Assembly (NCBI GenBank): GCA_017631215.1
Contig: JAGBTR010000262.1
Coordinates: 1-6,310 of the forward strand
Reading direction: 5' to 3'
Length of the DNA: 6,310 nucleotides
Source: Clostridia bacterium
GTDB taxonomy: Bacteria; Bacillota; Clostridia; Oscillospirales; CAG-272
The translations under genes and the position numbers were made by a program. This document shows, piece by piece, positions 1 through 6,150 of this stretch. The notes beneath the pieces were generated by a model, which saw nothing but the letters and a program-made list of their open reading frames with translations, was not told the origin of the DNA and did no database searches. How positions within the stretch are numbered: position 1 is the stretch's first letter; the number at the start of each line of letters is the position of its first letter.

Positions 1-1
1 G

Positions 2-916
2 ATGCTGCTGCGCGATAAGGGCGCAACGGCGGCTCTGTACTTCAACACCAAGCTCGCAGATGACTACCAGCTGGGCGACCTGTACGCGCTTGTTGAGTCG
101 GGCGATTGGACGGTCGAGACGATGGCGTCCGCCGCTGAGGTCGTTGCGACCTCGCTCGATGGCAATGACCTTCTGGACTCGGGCAGAGACCAGTGGGGCA
201 TCCTCGGTGCTGACGATATGAGCTACTTCCTGTTCGCTGCTATGGATCAGAAGTTCGGTTTCATCAACGAGGATGGCTATCTGGAGATGACCTTCGGTAC
301 GGAGGATGGCATCACTACGATGCAGTACATCTTCGAGAACGTTATGTATGCCGATTGGTATCATAATAACTATGTGACTCCCTTTACCGAGGAGAACGCA
401 GGCTTTGAGGATGACAGAGGTCTGTTCTGTTCCTCGCTGATCAAGAGCGCCTACACCGGTCTGCGTGAGATGGAGACGCCCTATGGCGTTCTGCCTATGC
501 CTAAGGCTGACTCCGCGCAGGAGGATTACCGTTCGCTCGTTTGGGTGCATCATGACAGCGTTCTTGGCATTCCCTCTGCCGTGTATGACGAGGAGATGGC
601 TTGCATCATCCTTGAGGCGCTCTCCTACGAGGGCTACTACACGGTCACGCCCGTCCTGCTTGATACGCTGATCTACGGCAGACTCGCAAAGACGCAGGAG
701 GCAAGAGACAGCTTTGAGCGTATCTTCAATACCCGTGTCTACGATGCAGGTCAGTATTGGGGCTACACCAGAGACGGTCTGGTCGATGGCAACTCGAGCG
801 TGCTTCGTCACACCGCTACGGGTACGTCCAATATGATGTCCGTCTGGGAGACGCACAGAAATTCGACCGAGGCGCAGGTCGATAAGGTCAATACCTTCAT
901 CGACGGCATCCGTTGA
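2..916 (+). CDS. Solute-binding lipoprotein, gene 1 (3' part only)
   Basis: This is the C-terminal 304 residues of an ABC-transporter-type extracellular solute-binding protein (family 1, MalE/UgpB-like). The ATG at position 2 is not the start: it matches the internal Met of the STEMLLRDKG motif, residue 208 in genes 2 and 3, so about 207 codons including signal peptide, lipobox and N-terminal lobe lie left of the window. Family features seen are YFN..LA..Y, GDWT, an acidic DGNDLLDSGRD loop, PYGVLPMPKAD, then YRSLVWVHHDSVLGIPSA, EALSYEGYY, and NTRVYDAGQYW near the end. By hand alignment it is about 79% identical to gene 4, its closest relative here. It ends FIDGIR with TGA and is followed by its own terminator. 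Role by family: capture of a solute, probably a carbohydrate, outside the membrane. The ligand cannot be read from sequence. Confidence 0.88.
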   Translation: MLLRDKGATAALYFNTKLADDYQLGDLYALVESGDWTVETMASAAEVVATSLDGNDLLDSGRDQWGILGADDMSYFLFAAMDQKFGFINEDGYLEMTFGTEDGITTMQYIFENVMYADWYHNNYVTPFTEENAGFEDDRGLFCSSLIKSAYTGLREMETPYGVLPMPKADSAQEDYRSLVWVHHDSVLGIPSAVYDEEMACIILEALSYEGYYTVTPVLLDTLIYGRLAKTQEARDSFERIFNTRVYDAGQYWGYTRDGLVDGNSSVLRHTATGTSNMMSVWETHRNSTEAQVDKVNTFIDGIR

Positions 917-944
917 TCACGTCTTAATCGCATATGATCCATTC

Positions 945-977
945 AGCCCCGCTACGGAAAGCTGTAGCGGGGCTTTT
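945..977 (+). terminator. Intrinsic terminator of gene 1
   Basis: A perfect 11-bp GC-rich stem (AGCCCCGCTAC at 945-955 with GTAGCGGGGCT at 964-974) can extend by a G-U and a G-C pair to a 4-nt loop, and is followed by TTTT (974-977). It lies 28 bp after the gene 1 stop and only 11 bp before the next -35 box, so it separates the two transcription units. Confidence 0.9.
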
Positions 978-988
978 CAAAATATTTC

Positions 989-1017
989 TTGACAAATCCG
1001 TTTGGCTGTGGTATAAT
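989..1017 (+). promoter_or_regulatory. SigA promoter of gene 2, extended -10
   Basis: Perfect consensus: TTGACA at 989-994, a 17-bp spacer, TATAAT at 1012-1017, and a TGG extension directly before the -10. Transcription should start near 1024, giving a leader of about 28 nt. No operator-like repeat is visible around it, so it looks strong and unregulated as written. Confidence 0.93.
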
Positions 1018-1039
1018 GATAATGATATATATTTTGGAA

Positions 1040-1045
1040 AAGGAG
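1040..1045 (+). promoter_or_regulatory. Ribosome binding site of gene 2
   Basis: AAGGAG lies 6 nt before the ATG at 1052. It decides the start: an in-frame upstream TTG at 989 is part of the -35 box and cannot be translated from this promoter. Confidence 0.88.
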
Positions 1046-1051
1046 ATCTAT

Positions 1052-2575
1052 ATGAAACGTTTTCTTTGTTTGGCACTCGCGCTTCTGATGATGGCGATGA
1101 TGCTTGTCGCGTGCGGTAACGAAACGCCCGAGCAACCCGACCAGCCCGAAACGCCCGATGTGCCGAGTACGCCGACCGAGCCCGAGACCCCCGCAGACAC
1201 GCGTATTCCGCTTGATATGCCTGAGCGCTACTATGGCAGAACGAACGGTGACAAGGAGTCCTTCCATATGCTGGAGTGGACGGCGAACAACTGGTTCGAG
1301 GCAGGTAACGTATGGCTTCCTTGGCACGAGGGTGACACCAGCGAGGAGGCAGAGGATCTGCTCGGCGCGGCTGTCTTTGCCCGTAACGCATACGTAGAGG
1401 AGCAGTACGGCGTGGAGATCACGCAGGAGTACGTCGAGGTCAACGACGGTAAGCATCTGAGCCGTCTGCGTCTGGACAACACGACCTCGGGCAACGAGAT
1501 CCAGCTGGTGACGATGCGCAGCCTTGAGGCGTGGTCGTACGTCGAGTCGGGCCTTTTGTACGATATGAATACGTATGCAGGCGAGATCCTGCACACCGAC
1601 CAGCCCTGGTGGGTGCAGGATGCCGTCGAGTCCTACACGCTGGGCGACAGCCTGTATCTGTGTTCGACCGAGATGCTGCTGCGCGATAAGGGCGCAACGG
1701 CGCTGATGTTCTTCAATCCCACCCTTGCCGCCGATTACGGTCTTGGCAATCTGTACGATCTGATGGACAACGGCGACTGGACGTTCGAGGCGATGATCTC
1801 TGCCAGCGACGTGGTCGCGAGCGACCGTGACGGTGACGATCTGATCAACACCAGACAGGATATTTGGGGCATCACGGGTGCGGACGATACCATCTTCTAT
1901 CTGTTCGCAGGTGCTGACAAGAAGTTTGCACATATCGATGAGGAAGGCTATCTTGCTTACGATTTCGGCAACAAGGACACCATCCTTGTGATGGAGGAGA
2001 TCTTTGAAGAGGTTATGTATGCCGAATGGTATCAGAATGGCTACGTCAACCCGCTGCCCGGTGAGGGCGGAATGTTTGGCGACGGTCTGGCGCTGTTCGA
2101 CTTCGCGCTTCTCAAGGCGGCAGACATCGGTATGAGAGACGTTGAATTTGACTACGGCGTTCTGCCCATCCCGAAGTACGATGATGACCAGGATGACTAC
2201 CGCTCGCTCGTCTGGGTACACCACGACTGCGTGCTGGGCATCCCCTCGGCGACCTTCGATCCCGAGATGGCGTCGGTCATCCTCGAGGCACTCTCCTATG
2301 AGAGCTATTACACTTTGACGCCCGTGCTCTATGACACGCTGCTGTACGGCCGCCTCTCCAAGACGGAGGACGCAAGACGCGGCTATGAGACGGTCGTTGC
2401 CAACCGTGTCTACGATCCCGGTCAGTACTGGGAGGGCAAGGCAGGTCTGACGAATAAGATCCTGCGCCACACCGCGACGCACACGACGGGCTTCTCGAAC
2501 ATCTGGGGCTCTTACCAGACGCCCATCACGACGCAGGTCGAGCTGATCAACGATTTTATCGACGAGACGAGATAA
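1052..2575 (+). CDS. Solute-binding lipoprotein, gene 2 (507 aa)
   Basis: A complete extracellular solute-binding lipoprotein, family 1 (MalE/UgpB-like), expected to be anchored to the outer face of the membrane. The signal peptide begins MKRF, has a Leu/Met/Ala core and ends in lipobox LVAC with Cys21 as lipidation site. Residues 24-50 are a Pro/Thr/Glu linker. The N-lobe includes FARNAYVEEQYGVEITQEY (109-127) and DQPWWVQDAVESY (183-195). The middle has STEMLLRDKGAT (205-216), FFNPTLAADYG (220-230), GDWTF (241-245) and an acidic loop DRDGDDLINTRQD (258-270). The C-lobe has DYGVLPIPKYD (367-377), YRSLVWVHHDCVLGIPSA (383-400), EALSYESYY (412-420) and NRVYDPGQYW (451-460). It is the most divergent paralogue, four residues shorter in the C-lobe, and reads HHDC where the others read HHDS. 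No permease genes adjoin it; the ligand is unknown, probably a sugar or oligosaccharide by family. Confidence 0.93.
   Translation: MKRFLCLALALLMMAMMLVACGNETPEQPDQPETPDVPSTPTEPETPADTRIPLDMPERYYGRTNGDKESFHMLEWTANNWFEAGNVWLPWHEGDTSEEAEDLLGAAVFARNAYVEEQYGVEITQEYVEVNDGKHLSRLRLDNTTSGNEIQLVTMRSLEAWSYVESGLLYDMNTYAGEILHTDQPWWVQDAVESYTLGDSLYLCSTEMLLRDKGATALMFFNPTLAADYGLGNLYDLMDNGDWTFEAMISASDVVASDRDGDDLINTRQDIWGITGADDTIFYLFAGADKKFAHIDEEGYLAYDFGNKDTILVMEEIFEEVMYAEWYQNGYVNPLPGEGGMFGDGLALFDFALLKAADIGMRDVEFDYGVLPIPKYDDDQDDYRSLVWVHHDCVLGIPSATFDPEMASVILEALSYESYYTLTPVLYDTLLYGRLSKTEDARRGYETVVANRVYDPGQYWEGKAGLTNKILRHTATHTTGFSNIWGSYQTPITTQVELINDFIDETR
1121..1201 (+). repeat. Pro/Thr/Glu linker coding region, gene 2
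   Basis: Residues 24-50 are degenerate tripeptides ending in Pro (ETP, EQP, DQP, ETP, DVP, STP and so on), encoded by imperfect 9-bp units. This is a less regular version of the DTP repeats of genes 3 and 4, between the lipidated Cys and the folded domain. It is probably a flexible spacer holding the binding domain away from the membrane. Confidence 0.7.
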
Positions 2576-2590
2576 TACGTCAAGCAATAC

Positions 2591-2633
2591 AACACCCCGC
2601 AGGCCACGCGCTTGTCGGGGTGTTTCTTTTTTT
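2591..2633 (+). terminator. Intrinsic terminator of gene 2
   Basis: The 9-bp stem AACACCCCG (2591-2599) with CGGGGTGTT (2616-2624) can be extended by CAGG/CTTG pairing across a bulged T. It is followed by TTTC and seven T (2627-2633). The hairpin is nearly identical to that after gene 3 (4339-4380), including its loop, so the two are copies. Confidence 0.92.
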
Positions 2634-2706
2634 GACCGCGCATATTGCCGCATTGTCCAAAGGGAATCGCGGAATTTGTAAACGTCGCCCAAAATGCAAA
2701 GAGAAC

Positions 2707-2735
2707 TTGACAAATCGCTCGCAATGTGGTATACT
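2707..2735 (+). promoter_or_regulatory. SigA promoter of gene 3, extended -10
   Basis: TTGACA (2707-2712), a 17-bp spacer and TATACT (2730-2735) with a TGG extension. The -10 differs from consensus at one base. The predicted start near 2742 leaves a leader of about 46 nt, longer than that of gene 2, with room for a hairpin. Confidence 0.9.
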
Positions 2736-2749
2736 CAAAGCATATTGAT

Positions 2750-2766
2750 AGCGGCGGATCGCCGTT
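2750..2766 (+). other. Leader hairpin upstream of gene 3
   Basis: CGGCG and CGCCG (2752-2756 with 2760-2764) close on a GAT loop, extendable by a G-U and an A-U pair. It sits just inside the predicted mRNA 5' end and 10 nt before the ribosome site. The gene 4 leader has a hairpin in the same place with a different sequence. It may stabilise the 5' end; no riboswitch class is recognised and it is too small for one. Confidence 0.45.
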
Positions 2767-2776
2767 ATAATTTATG

Positions 2777-2782
2777 AGGAGG
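2777..2782 (+). promoter_or_regulatory. Ribosome binding site of gene 3
   Basis: AGGAGG, full consensus, lies 5 nt before the ATG at 2788. Confidence 0.9.
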
Positions 2783-2787
2783 ACACT

Positions 2788-4323
2788 ATGAACAAGATCA
2801 TTTCGATGCTGCTTGCAATCCTGATGGTGGCTGCAATGTTTACCTTTGTAGCCTGCGGCAATGATACCCCCGACACGCCGGACACCCCGTCGACGCCCGA
2901 TACACCGAGCACCCCCGAGGATCCCGCAACGCCTGAGACCCCTGCGGACACCCGCATTCCGCTCGACCTGCCCGCCAAGAACTACGGCGGTGACACCTCC
3001 TTTCATATGGTGGAGTGGACGGTCAGCGGTCAAAAGGATGCCGGCGGTTGGATCCCGTGGCACGAGGGCGACGCCCCCGAGGAGGAGGGCGATCTGATGA
3101 GCACCGCCGTCTTCGCCCGTAACGCCTACGTGGAGGAGAAGTACGGCGTGAATATCACGCAGGAATACGTGAACGTCAATGCCAATGATCACGTGCTCCG
3201 TGTTCAGCAGGACAACCAGACGAGTGAGAACGGCATTCAGCTTGTGACCACGCGTGCGCTGCATTCCTGGGCATTCATCAGCACCGGTCTGCTGCACGAT
3301 ATGGCAGATATCGGCGAGGGACTGCTTCACTTCGATCAGCCCTGGTGGGTGCAGGATGCTGTTGAGTCCTACACGCTGGGCAACAGCCTTTACATCTGCT
3401 CGACCGAGATGCTGCTGCGCGATAAGGGCGCAACGGCTGCGATGTATTTCAACCCCGTCATCGCCGAGAACTACGGTCTTGGCAATCTTTATGATATGAT
3501 GGATGCGGGCGATTGGACCTATGAGATGATGATTTCCGCCTGCGACGTCGTTGCGACCTCGCTGGACGGTGACGATCTGCTCAACTCGCGCGAGGATCTT
3601 TGGGGTATGATGGCGCCCGATGACACCAGCTACTTCCTGTTCGCCGCGATGGATAGAAAGTTCGGCATCATCAACGATGAGGGCTACCTCGAGTTCACCT
3701 TCAACGAGGCAGACAACCTTGTGACGATGCAGCAGATCTTTGAGGACGTTATGTACGCCGATTGGTATGCCAACGAATATCTGCAGGATGTTCTCGGCTC
3801 GGGCGGCGGATTTGAGAACGATCTGGCGCTCTTCCTGCCCGCGATCGTCAAGTCTGCTTATACCAACCTGCGCGAGATGGAGACTCCTTACGGCGTCCTT
3901 CCGATGCCTAAGGCAGACTACTCGCAGGATGGCTACCGCTCGCTTGTTTGGGTGCACCACGATAGCGTGCTGGGCATCCCCTCTGCCGTTGCCGATCCCG
4001 AAATGGCTTGCATCATCCTCGAGGCACTCTCCTATGAGGGCTACTATGAGGTCACGCCCGTGCTGATCGACACGCTGATCTACGGTCGCCTTGCCAAGAC
4101 CGAGGAGTCCAAGAACAGCTTCGAGACCATCTTCAACTCGCGTGTCTACGATGCCGGTCAGTTCTGGAACTCCGACTATCCGGGTCTTGTCGATGGCGAG
4201 AACAGCGTGCTTCGTCAGACCTCCAAGCACAACTCGGCGATGGTGTCCGTTTGGGATACCCACAGAAATGCGACCGAGCAACGCATCAAGGATGTCAACG
4301 ACTTTATTGACGAAACGAGATAA
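2788..4323 (+). CDS. Solute-binding lipoprotein, gene 3 (511 aa)
   Basis: A complete paralogue of genes 1, 2 and 4: family 1 extracellular solute-binding lipoprotein. The signal peptide starts MNKIISMLL and ends FVAC, with Cys23 as lipidation site; it matches that of gene 4 at 21 of 23 residues. Residues 26-55 are a Pro/Thr/Asp repeat linker. The mature domain carries GQKDAGGWIPWHEGDAPEEE, FARNAYVEEKYGVNITQEY, DQPWWVQDAVESY, STEMLLRDKGATAAMYFN (Met208), GDWTYEMM, the acidic loop SLDGDDLLNSRED (258-270), PYGVLPMPKADYSQ, YRSLVWVHHDSVLGIPSA, EALSYEGYY and NSRVYDAGQFW. It ends FIDETR with TAA, as gene 2 does. Its N-terminal lobe is about 77% identical to gene 4 and its remainder about 69% (hand alignment). 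It has its own promoter and terminator. Ligand and partner permease are unknown. Confidence 0.93.
   Translation: MNKIISMLLAILMVAAMFTFVACGNDTPDTPDTPSTPDTPSTPEDPATPETPADTRIPLDLPAKNYGGDTSFHMVEWTVSGQKDAGGWIPWHEGDAPEEEGDLMSTAVFARNAYVEEKYGVNITQEYVNVNANDHVLRVQQDNQTSENGIQLVTTRALHSWAFISTGLLHDMADIGEGLLHFDQPWWVQDAVESYTLGNSLYICSTEMLLRDKGATAAMYFNPVIAENYGLGNLYDMMDAGDWTYEMMISACDVVATSLDGDDLLNSREDLWGMMAPDDTSYFLFAAMDRKFGIINDEGYLEFTFNEADNLVTMQQIFEDVMYADWYANEYLQDVLGSGGGFENDLALFLPAIVKSAYTNLREMETPYGVLPMPKADYSQDGYRSLVWVHHDSVLGIPSAVADPEMACIILEALSYEGYYEVTPVLIDTLIYGRLAKTEESKNSFETIFNSRVYDAGQFWNSDYPGLVDGENSVLRQTSKHNSAMVSVWDTHRNATEQRIKDVNDFIDETR
2863..2952 (+). repeat. 9-bp tandem repeat encoding DTP/STP linker, gene 3
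   Basis: Ten tripeptide units follow the lipidated Cys: DTP three times, STP, DTP, STP, EDP, ATP, ETP, ADT. The DNA unit is roughly GAYACNCCN. The linker is probably unstructured and wall-spanning. The near-identical 9-bp units could expand or contract without shifting the frame. Confidence 0.8.
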
Positions 4324-4338
4324 CCGCATAAAAGGCAT

Positions 4339-4380
4339 AACACCCCGCAGGCTGCGCGCTTGTCGGGGTGTTGCTTTTTT
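4339..4380 (+). terminator. Intrinsic terminator of gene 3
   Basis: The 9-bp stem AACACCCCG (4339-4347) with CGGGGTGTT (4364-4372) has the same loop, apart from two bases, as the gene 2 terminator. Six T follow (4375-4380). Confidence 0.92.
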
Positions 4381-4451
4381 GTGACCGCGAATATTGTCGC
4401 AGTGGCGAAAAGGGCGGGGCAGGCGCTCGTGTCGCTCAACATATGGCACAC

Positions 4452-4480
4452 TTGACAAACATTGTACGGTATGGTATAAT
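4452..4480 (+). promoter_or_regulatory. SigA promoter of gene 4, extended -10
   Basis: Perfect TTGACA (4452-4457), a 17-bp spacer and perfect TATAAT (4475-4480) with a TGG extension. The predicted start near 4487 gives a leader of about 44 nt. Confidence 0.93.
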
Positions 4481-4494
4481 ACGAATGAAATATT

Positions 4495-4508
4495 GTGGCT
4501 TTGGCCGC
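4495..4508 (+). other. Leader hairpin upstream of gene 4
   Basis: GTGGC (4495-4499) can pair with GCCGC (4504-4508) across a TTTG loop, with one G-U pair. Position and stem length match the gene 3 leader hairpin at 2752-2764 although the bases differ. It ends 10 nt before the ribosome site. Confidence 0.4.
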
Positions 4509-4518
4509 TGTAATGATG

Positions 4519-4525
4519 AAGGAGG
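4519..4525 (+). promoter_or_regulatory. Ribosome binding site of gene 4
   Basis: AAGGAGG lies 5 nt before the ATG at 4531. This fixes the start there and not at in-frame ATGs at 4495, 4513 or 4516, which lie upstream of the ribosome site and have no site of their own. Confidence 0.9.
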
Positions 4526-4530
4526 CTTTT

Positions 4531-6078
4531 ATGAAAAAAATTGTCTCGATGCTGCTCGCGATCCTGATGGTGGCTGCGATGTTCACCTTCGTTGCTTGTG
4601 GCAATGACACTCCCGACACGCCGGATACGCCGGATACCCCCGATACGCCGAGCACCCCGACCGAACCCGAGGACCCTGAGGATGCTGCGGATGCTCGCAT
4701 CCCGCTCGAGCTGCCCGAGCGCTACTATATGAGCTCGAGTGGCGAGAAGGAGCCCTTCCACATCGTTGAGTGGACGGTCAACGGTCAAAAGGATGCCGGC
4801 GGTTGGATCCCGTGGCACGAGGGTGACGCCACCGAGGAGGAGGGCGACCTGATGAGCACCGCCGTCTTCGCACGTAACGCTTACGTGGAGGAGCAGTACG
4901 GCGTGGAGATCACGCAGGAGTACGTCAACGTCAACGGTAACGCACACTTCCTCCGACTTCAGCAGGACAACCAGACGGGGGAGAACGGCGTTCAGCTGGT
5001 CACCACCCGCGCGCTGCACGCATGGAGCTTTGCAAGCTCGGGTCTGCTTCACGATATGGCAGATGTAGGTGAGGGCATCCTGCACACCGACCAGCCTTGG
5101 TGGCCGCAGGACGCGGTTAAGTCCTACGCCCTGGGCGACAGCCTGTACGTTTGCTCGACCGAGATGCTGCTGCGCGATAAGGGCGCAACCGCTGCTATGT
5201 ACTTCAACACCAAGCTCGCAGAGGATTATCAGCTTGGCAACCTTTACGAGTTTGTCGAGTCGGGCGACTGGACGTTCGAGATGATGACCGCAGCTTGTGA
5301 GGTTGTTGCAACCTCGCTGGACGGTGACGATCTGATGAACACCGGCTACGACCAGTGGGGTATGACGGGCGGTGACGACACCAGCTACTTCCTGTTCGCA
5401 GCAATGGATCAGAAGTTCGGCGTGATGGATGAGGACGGTTATCTGGAGTTTTCCTTCGGCTCGGCCGATGGCATCACCACGATGCAGCAGATCTTTGAGG
5501 AGGTTATGTATGCAGAGTGGTACAACAACTGGTACACCAGCCCCTTCGCAGAGGAGAATTCCGGCTTTGAGGACGGCAGAATCCTCTTCGCTCCCTCGCT
5601 GATCAAGTCCGCTTACACCAGCCTGCGTGAGATGGAGATCCCTTACGGTGTTCTTCCTATGCCTAAGGCTGACTACTCGCAGGAGGACTACCGCTCGCTC
5701 GTTTGGGTGCACCACGACAGCGTGCTGGGTATCCCGTCTGCCACCTTTGATCCCGAGATGGCTTGCATCATCCTCGAGGCACTCTCCTATGAGGGCTACT
5801 ACACGGTCACGCCCGTCCTGCTGGATACGCTGATCTACGGCCGTCTGGCAAAGACCGAGGAGGAAAGAACCAACTTCGAGCGCATCTTCAACACCCGTGT
5901 CTATGACGCAGGTCAGTATTGGGGTATGGTCAACGACGGTCTGATCGACGGCCCCAGAAGCGTGCTTCGTCACACTGCTACCGGTAACTCCAACATGATG
6001 AGTGTTTGGGAGACGCACAGAAATACAACCGAGGAGCAGGTCGATCGAGTCAACGATTTCATCGACGGTGTCGAGTGA
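4531..6078 (+). CDS. Solute-binding lipoprotein, gene 4 (515 aa)
   Basis: A complete family 1 extracellular solute-binding lipoprotein, the longest in the array. The signal peptide starts MKKIVSMLL and ends FVAC (Cys23). Residues 26-43 are five DTP units and one STP, followed by an acidic stretch up to about 55. Domain landmarks are GQKDAGGWIPWHEGDATEEE, FARNAYVEEQYGVEITQEY, DQPWWPQDAVKSY, STEMLLRDKGATAAMYFN (Met212), GDWTFEMM, acidic loop SLDGDDLMNTGYD, PYGVLPMPKADYSQ, YRSLVWVHHDSVLGIPSA, EALSYEGYY and NTRVYDAGQYW. It ends FIDGVE with TGA. Its N-terminal part resembles gene 3, while its last 304 residues are closer to gene 1 (about 79%) than to gene 3 (about 69%). WVQ becomes WPQ at the PWW motif. 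It is transcribed alone. The ligand is not predictable; a carbohydrate is the family's usual one. Confidence 0.93.
   Translation: MKKIVSMLLAILMVAAMFTFVACGNDTPDTPDTPDTPDTPSTPTEPEDPEDAADARIPLELPERYYMSSSGEKEPFHIVEWTVNGQKDAGGWIPWHEGDATEEEGDLMSTAVFARNAYVEEQYGVEITQEYVNVNGNAHFLRLQQDNQTGENGVQLVTTRALHAWSFASSGLLHDMADVGEGILHTDQPWWPQDAVKSYALGDSLYVCSTEMLLRDKGATAAMYFNTKLAEDYQLGNLYEFVESGDWTFEMMTAACEVVATSLDGDDLMNTGYDQWGMTGGDDTSYFLFAAMDQKFGVMDEDGYLEFSFGSADGITTMQQIFEEVMYAEWYNNWYTSPFAEENSGFEDGRILFAPSLIKSAYTSLREMEIPYGVLPMPKADYSQEDYRSLVWVHHDSVLGIPSATFDPEMACIILEALSYEGYYTVTPVLLDTLIYGRLAKTEEERTNFERIFNTRVYDAGQYWGMVNDGLIDGPRSVLRHTATGNSNMMSVWETHRNTTEEQVDRVNDFIDGVE
4606..4659 (+). repeat. 9-bp tandem repeat encoding DTP linker, gene 4
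   Basis: Six in-frame 9-bp units encode DTP five times and STP once, immediately after CGN of the lipid anchor. This is the most regular copy of the linker repeat in the window. The unit count differs from gene 3, as expected for slippage-prone minisatellites. Confidence 0.82.
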
Positions 6079-6100
6079 TATCGTTTGCATCTTCATAAAA

Positions 6101-6139
6101 GCATCCCTCACAGATCCGTCTGTGGGGGACGCTTTTTTT
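6101..6139 (+). terminator. Intrinsic terminator of gene 4
   Basis: A 14-position stem (6101-6114 with 6119-6132) has one A-C mismatch and one G-U pair, closes on a TCCG tetraloop and is followed by seven T (6133-6139). An A-run before the stem could allow weak termination on the other strand. The sequence is unrelated to the AACACCCCG terminators. Confidence 0.9.
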
Positions 6140-6150
6140 GCCGCACGGTC

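Larger units (their letters stand above)
2576..2787 (+). repeat. Long intergenic junction, copy 1 (212 bp)
   Basis: This spacer holds terminator, promoter and leader of the gene 2/3 boundary and is homologous along its length to 4324-4530. Matching landmarks are the AACACCCCG hairpin, GACCGCG plus ATATTG plus CGCA just after the T-tract, an AAAGGG block, a GTCGC block, CTTGACAAA and TGTGGTATAC against TATGGTATAAT. The 73 bp between T-tract and -35 box contain no gene. Boundaries are set at the gene ends, because the flanking genes are duplicated too. Confidence 0.75.
4324..4530 (+). repeat. Long intergenic junction, copy 2 (207 bp)
   Basis: Second copy of the long spacer, homologous to 2576-2787, with terminator, a 71-bp stretch without a gene, promoter and hairpin-bearing leader in the same order. 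The two have diverged by many substitutions and a few short indels, so the duplication is not recent at this locus. Confidence 0.75.

Noticed and set aside
989..1051. N-terminal extension of gene 2 from a TTG at 989.
   Set aside because: It would begin within the -35 box and place 21 residues before a textbook lipoprotein signal peptide; AAGGAG selects the ATG at 1052.
924..1391. A 155-codon minus-strand open frame at the gene 1/2 junction.
   Set aside because: It runs through the terminator, the promoter and the start of gene 2 and gives a low-complexity Arg/Ser-rich product without family features.
977..2713. A 578-codon minus-strand open frame over gene 2.
   Set aside because: It has the same explanation: it is codon-aligned with gene 2, whose codon choice avoids TTA, CTA and TCA. 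The sense gene has promoter, ribosome site, lipobox and terminator.
4495..4530. N-terminal extension of gene 4 from ATG 4495, 4513 or 4516.
   Set aside because: AAGGAGG lies downstream of these ATGs and 5 nt before 4531, and the extension would spoil a signal peptide that matches gene 3.
4534..4540. A run of seven A right after the gene 4 start, as a possible phase-variation switch.
   Set aside because: AAA-AAA is an ordinary Lys-rich signal peptide start, seven bases is short for a contingency tract, and no other copy has it.
2512..6111. A 1199-codon open frame on the minus strand covering genes 3 and 4.
   Set aside because: It is in codon register with both genes, so it stays open simply because they never use TTA, CTA or TCA in frame. 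It crosses terminators and promoters, has no convincing promoter or ribosome site of its own, and its translation resembles no family I recognise.
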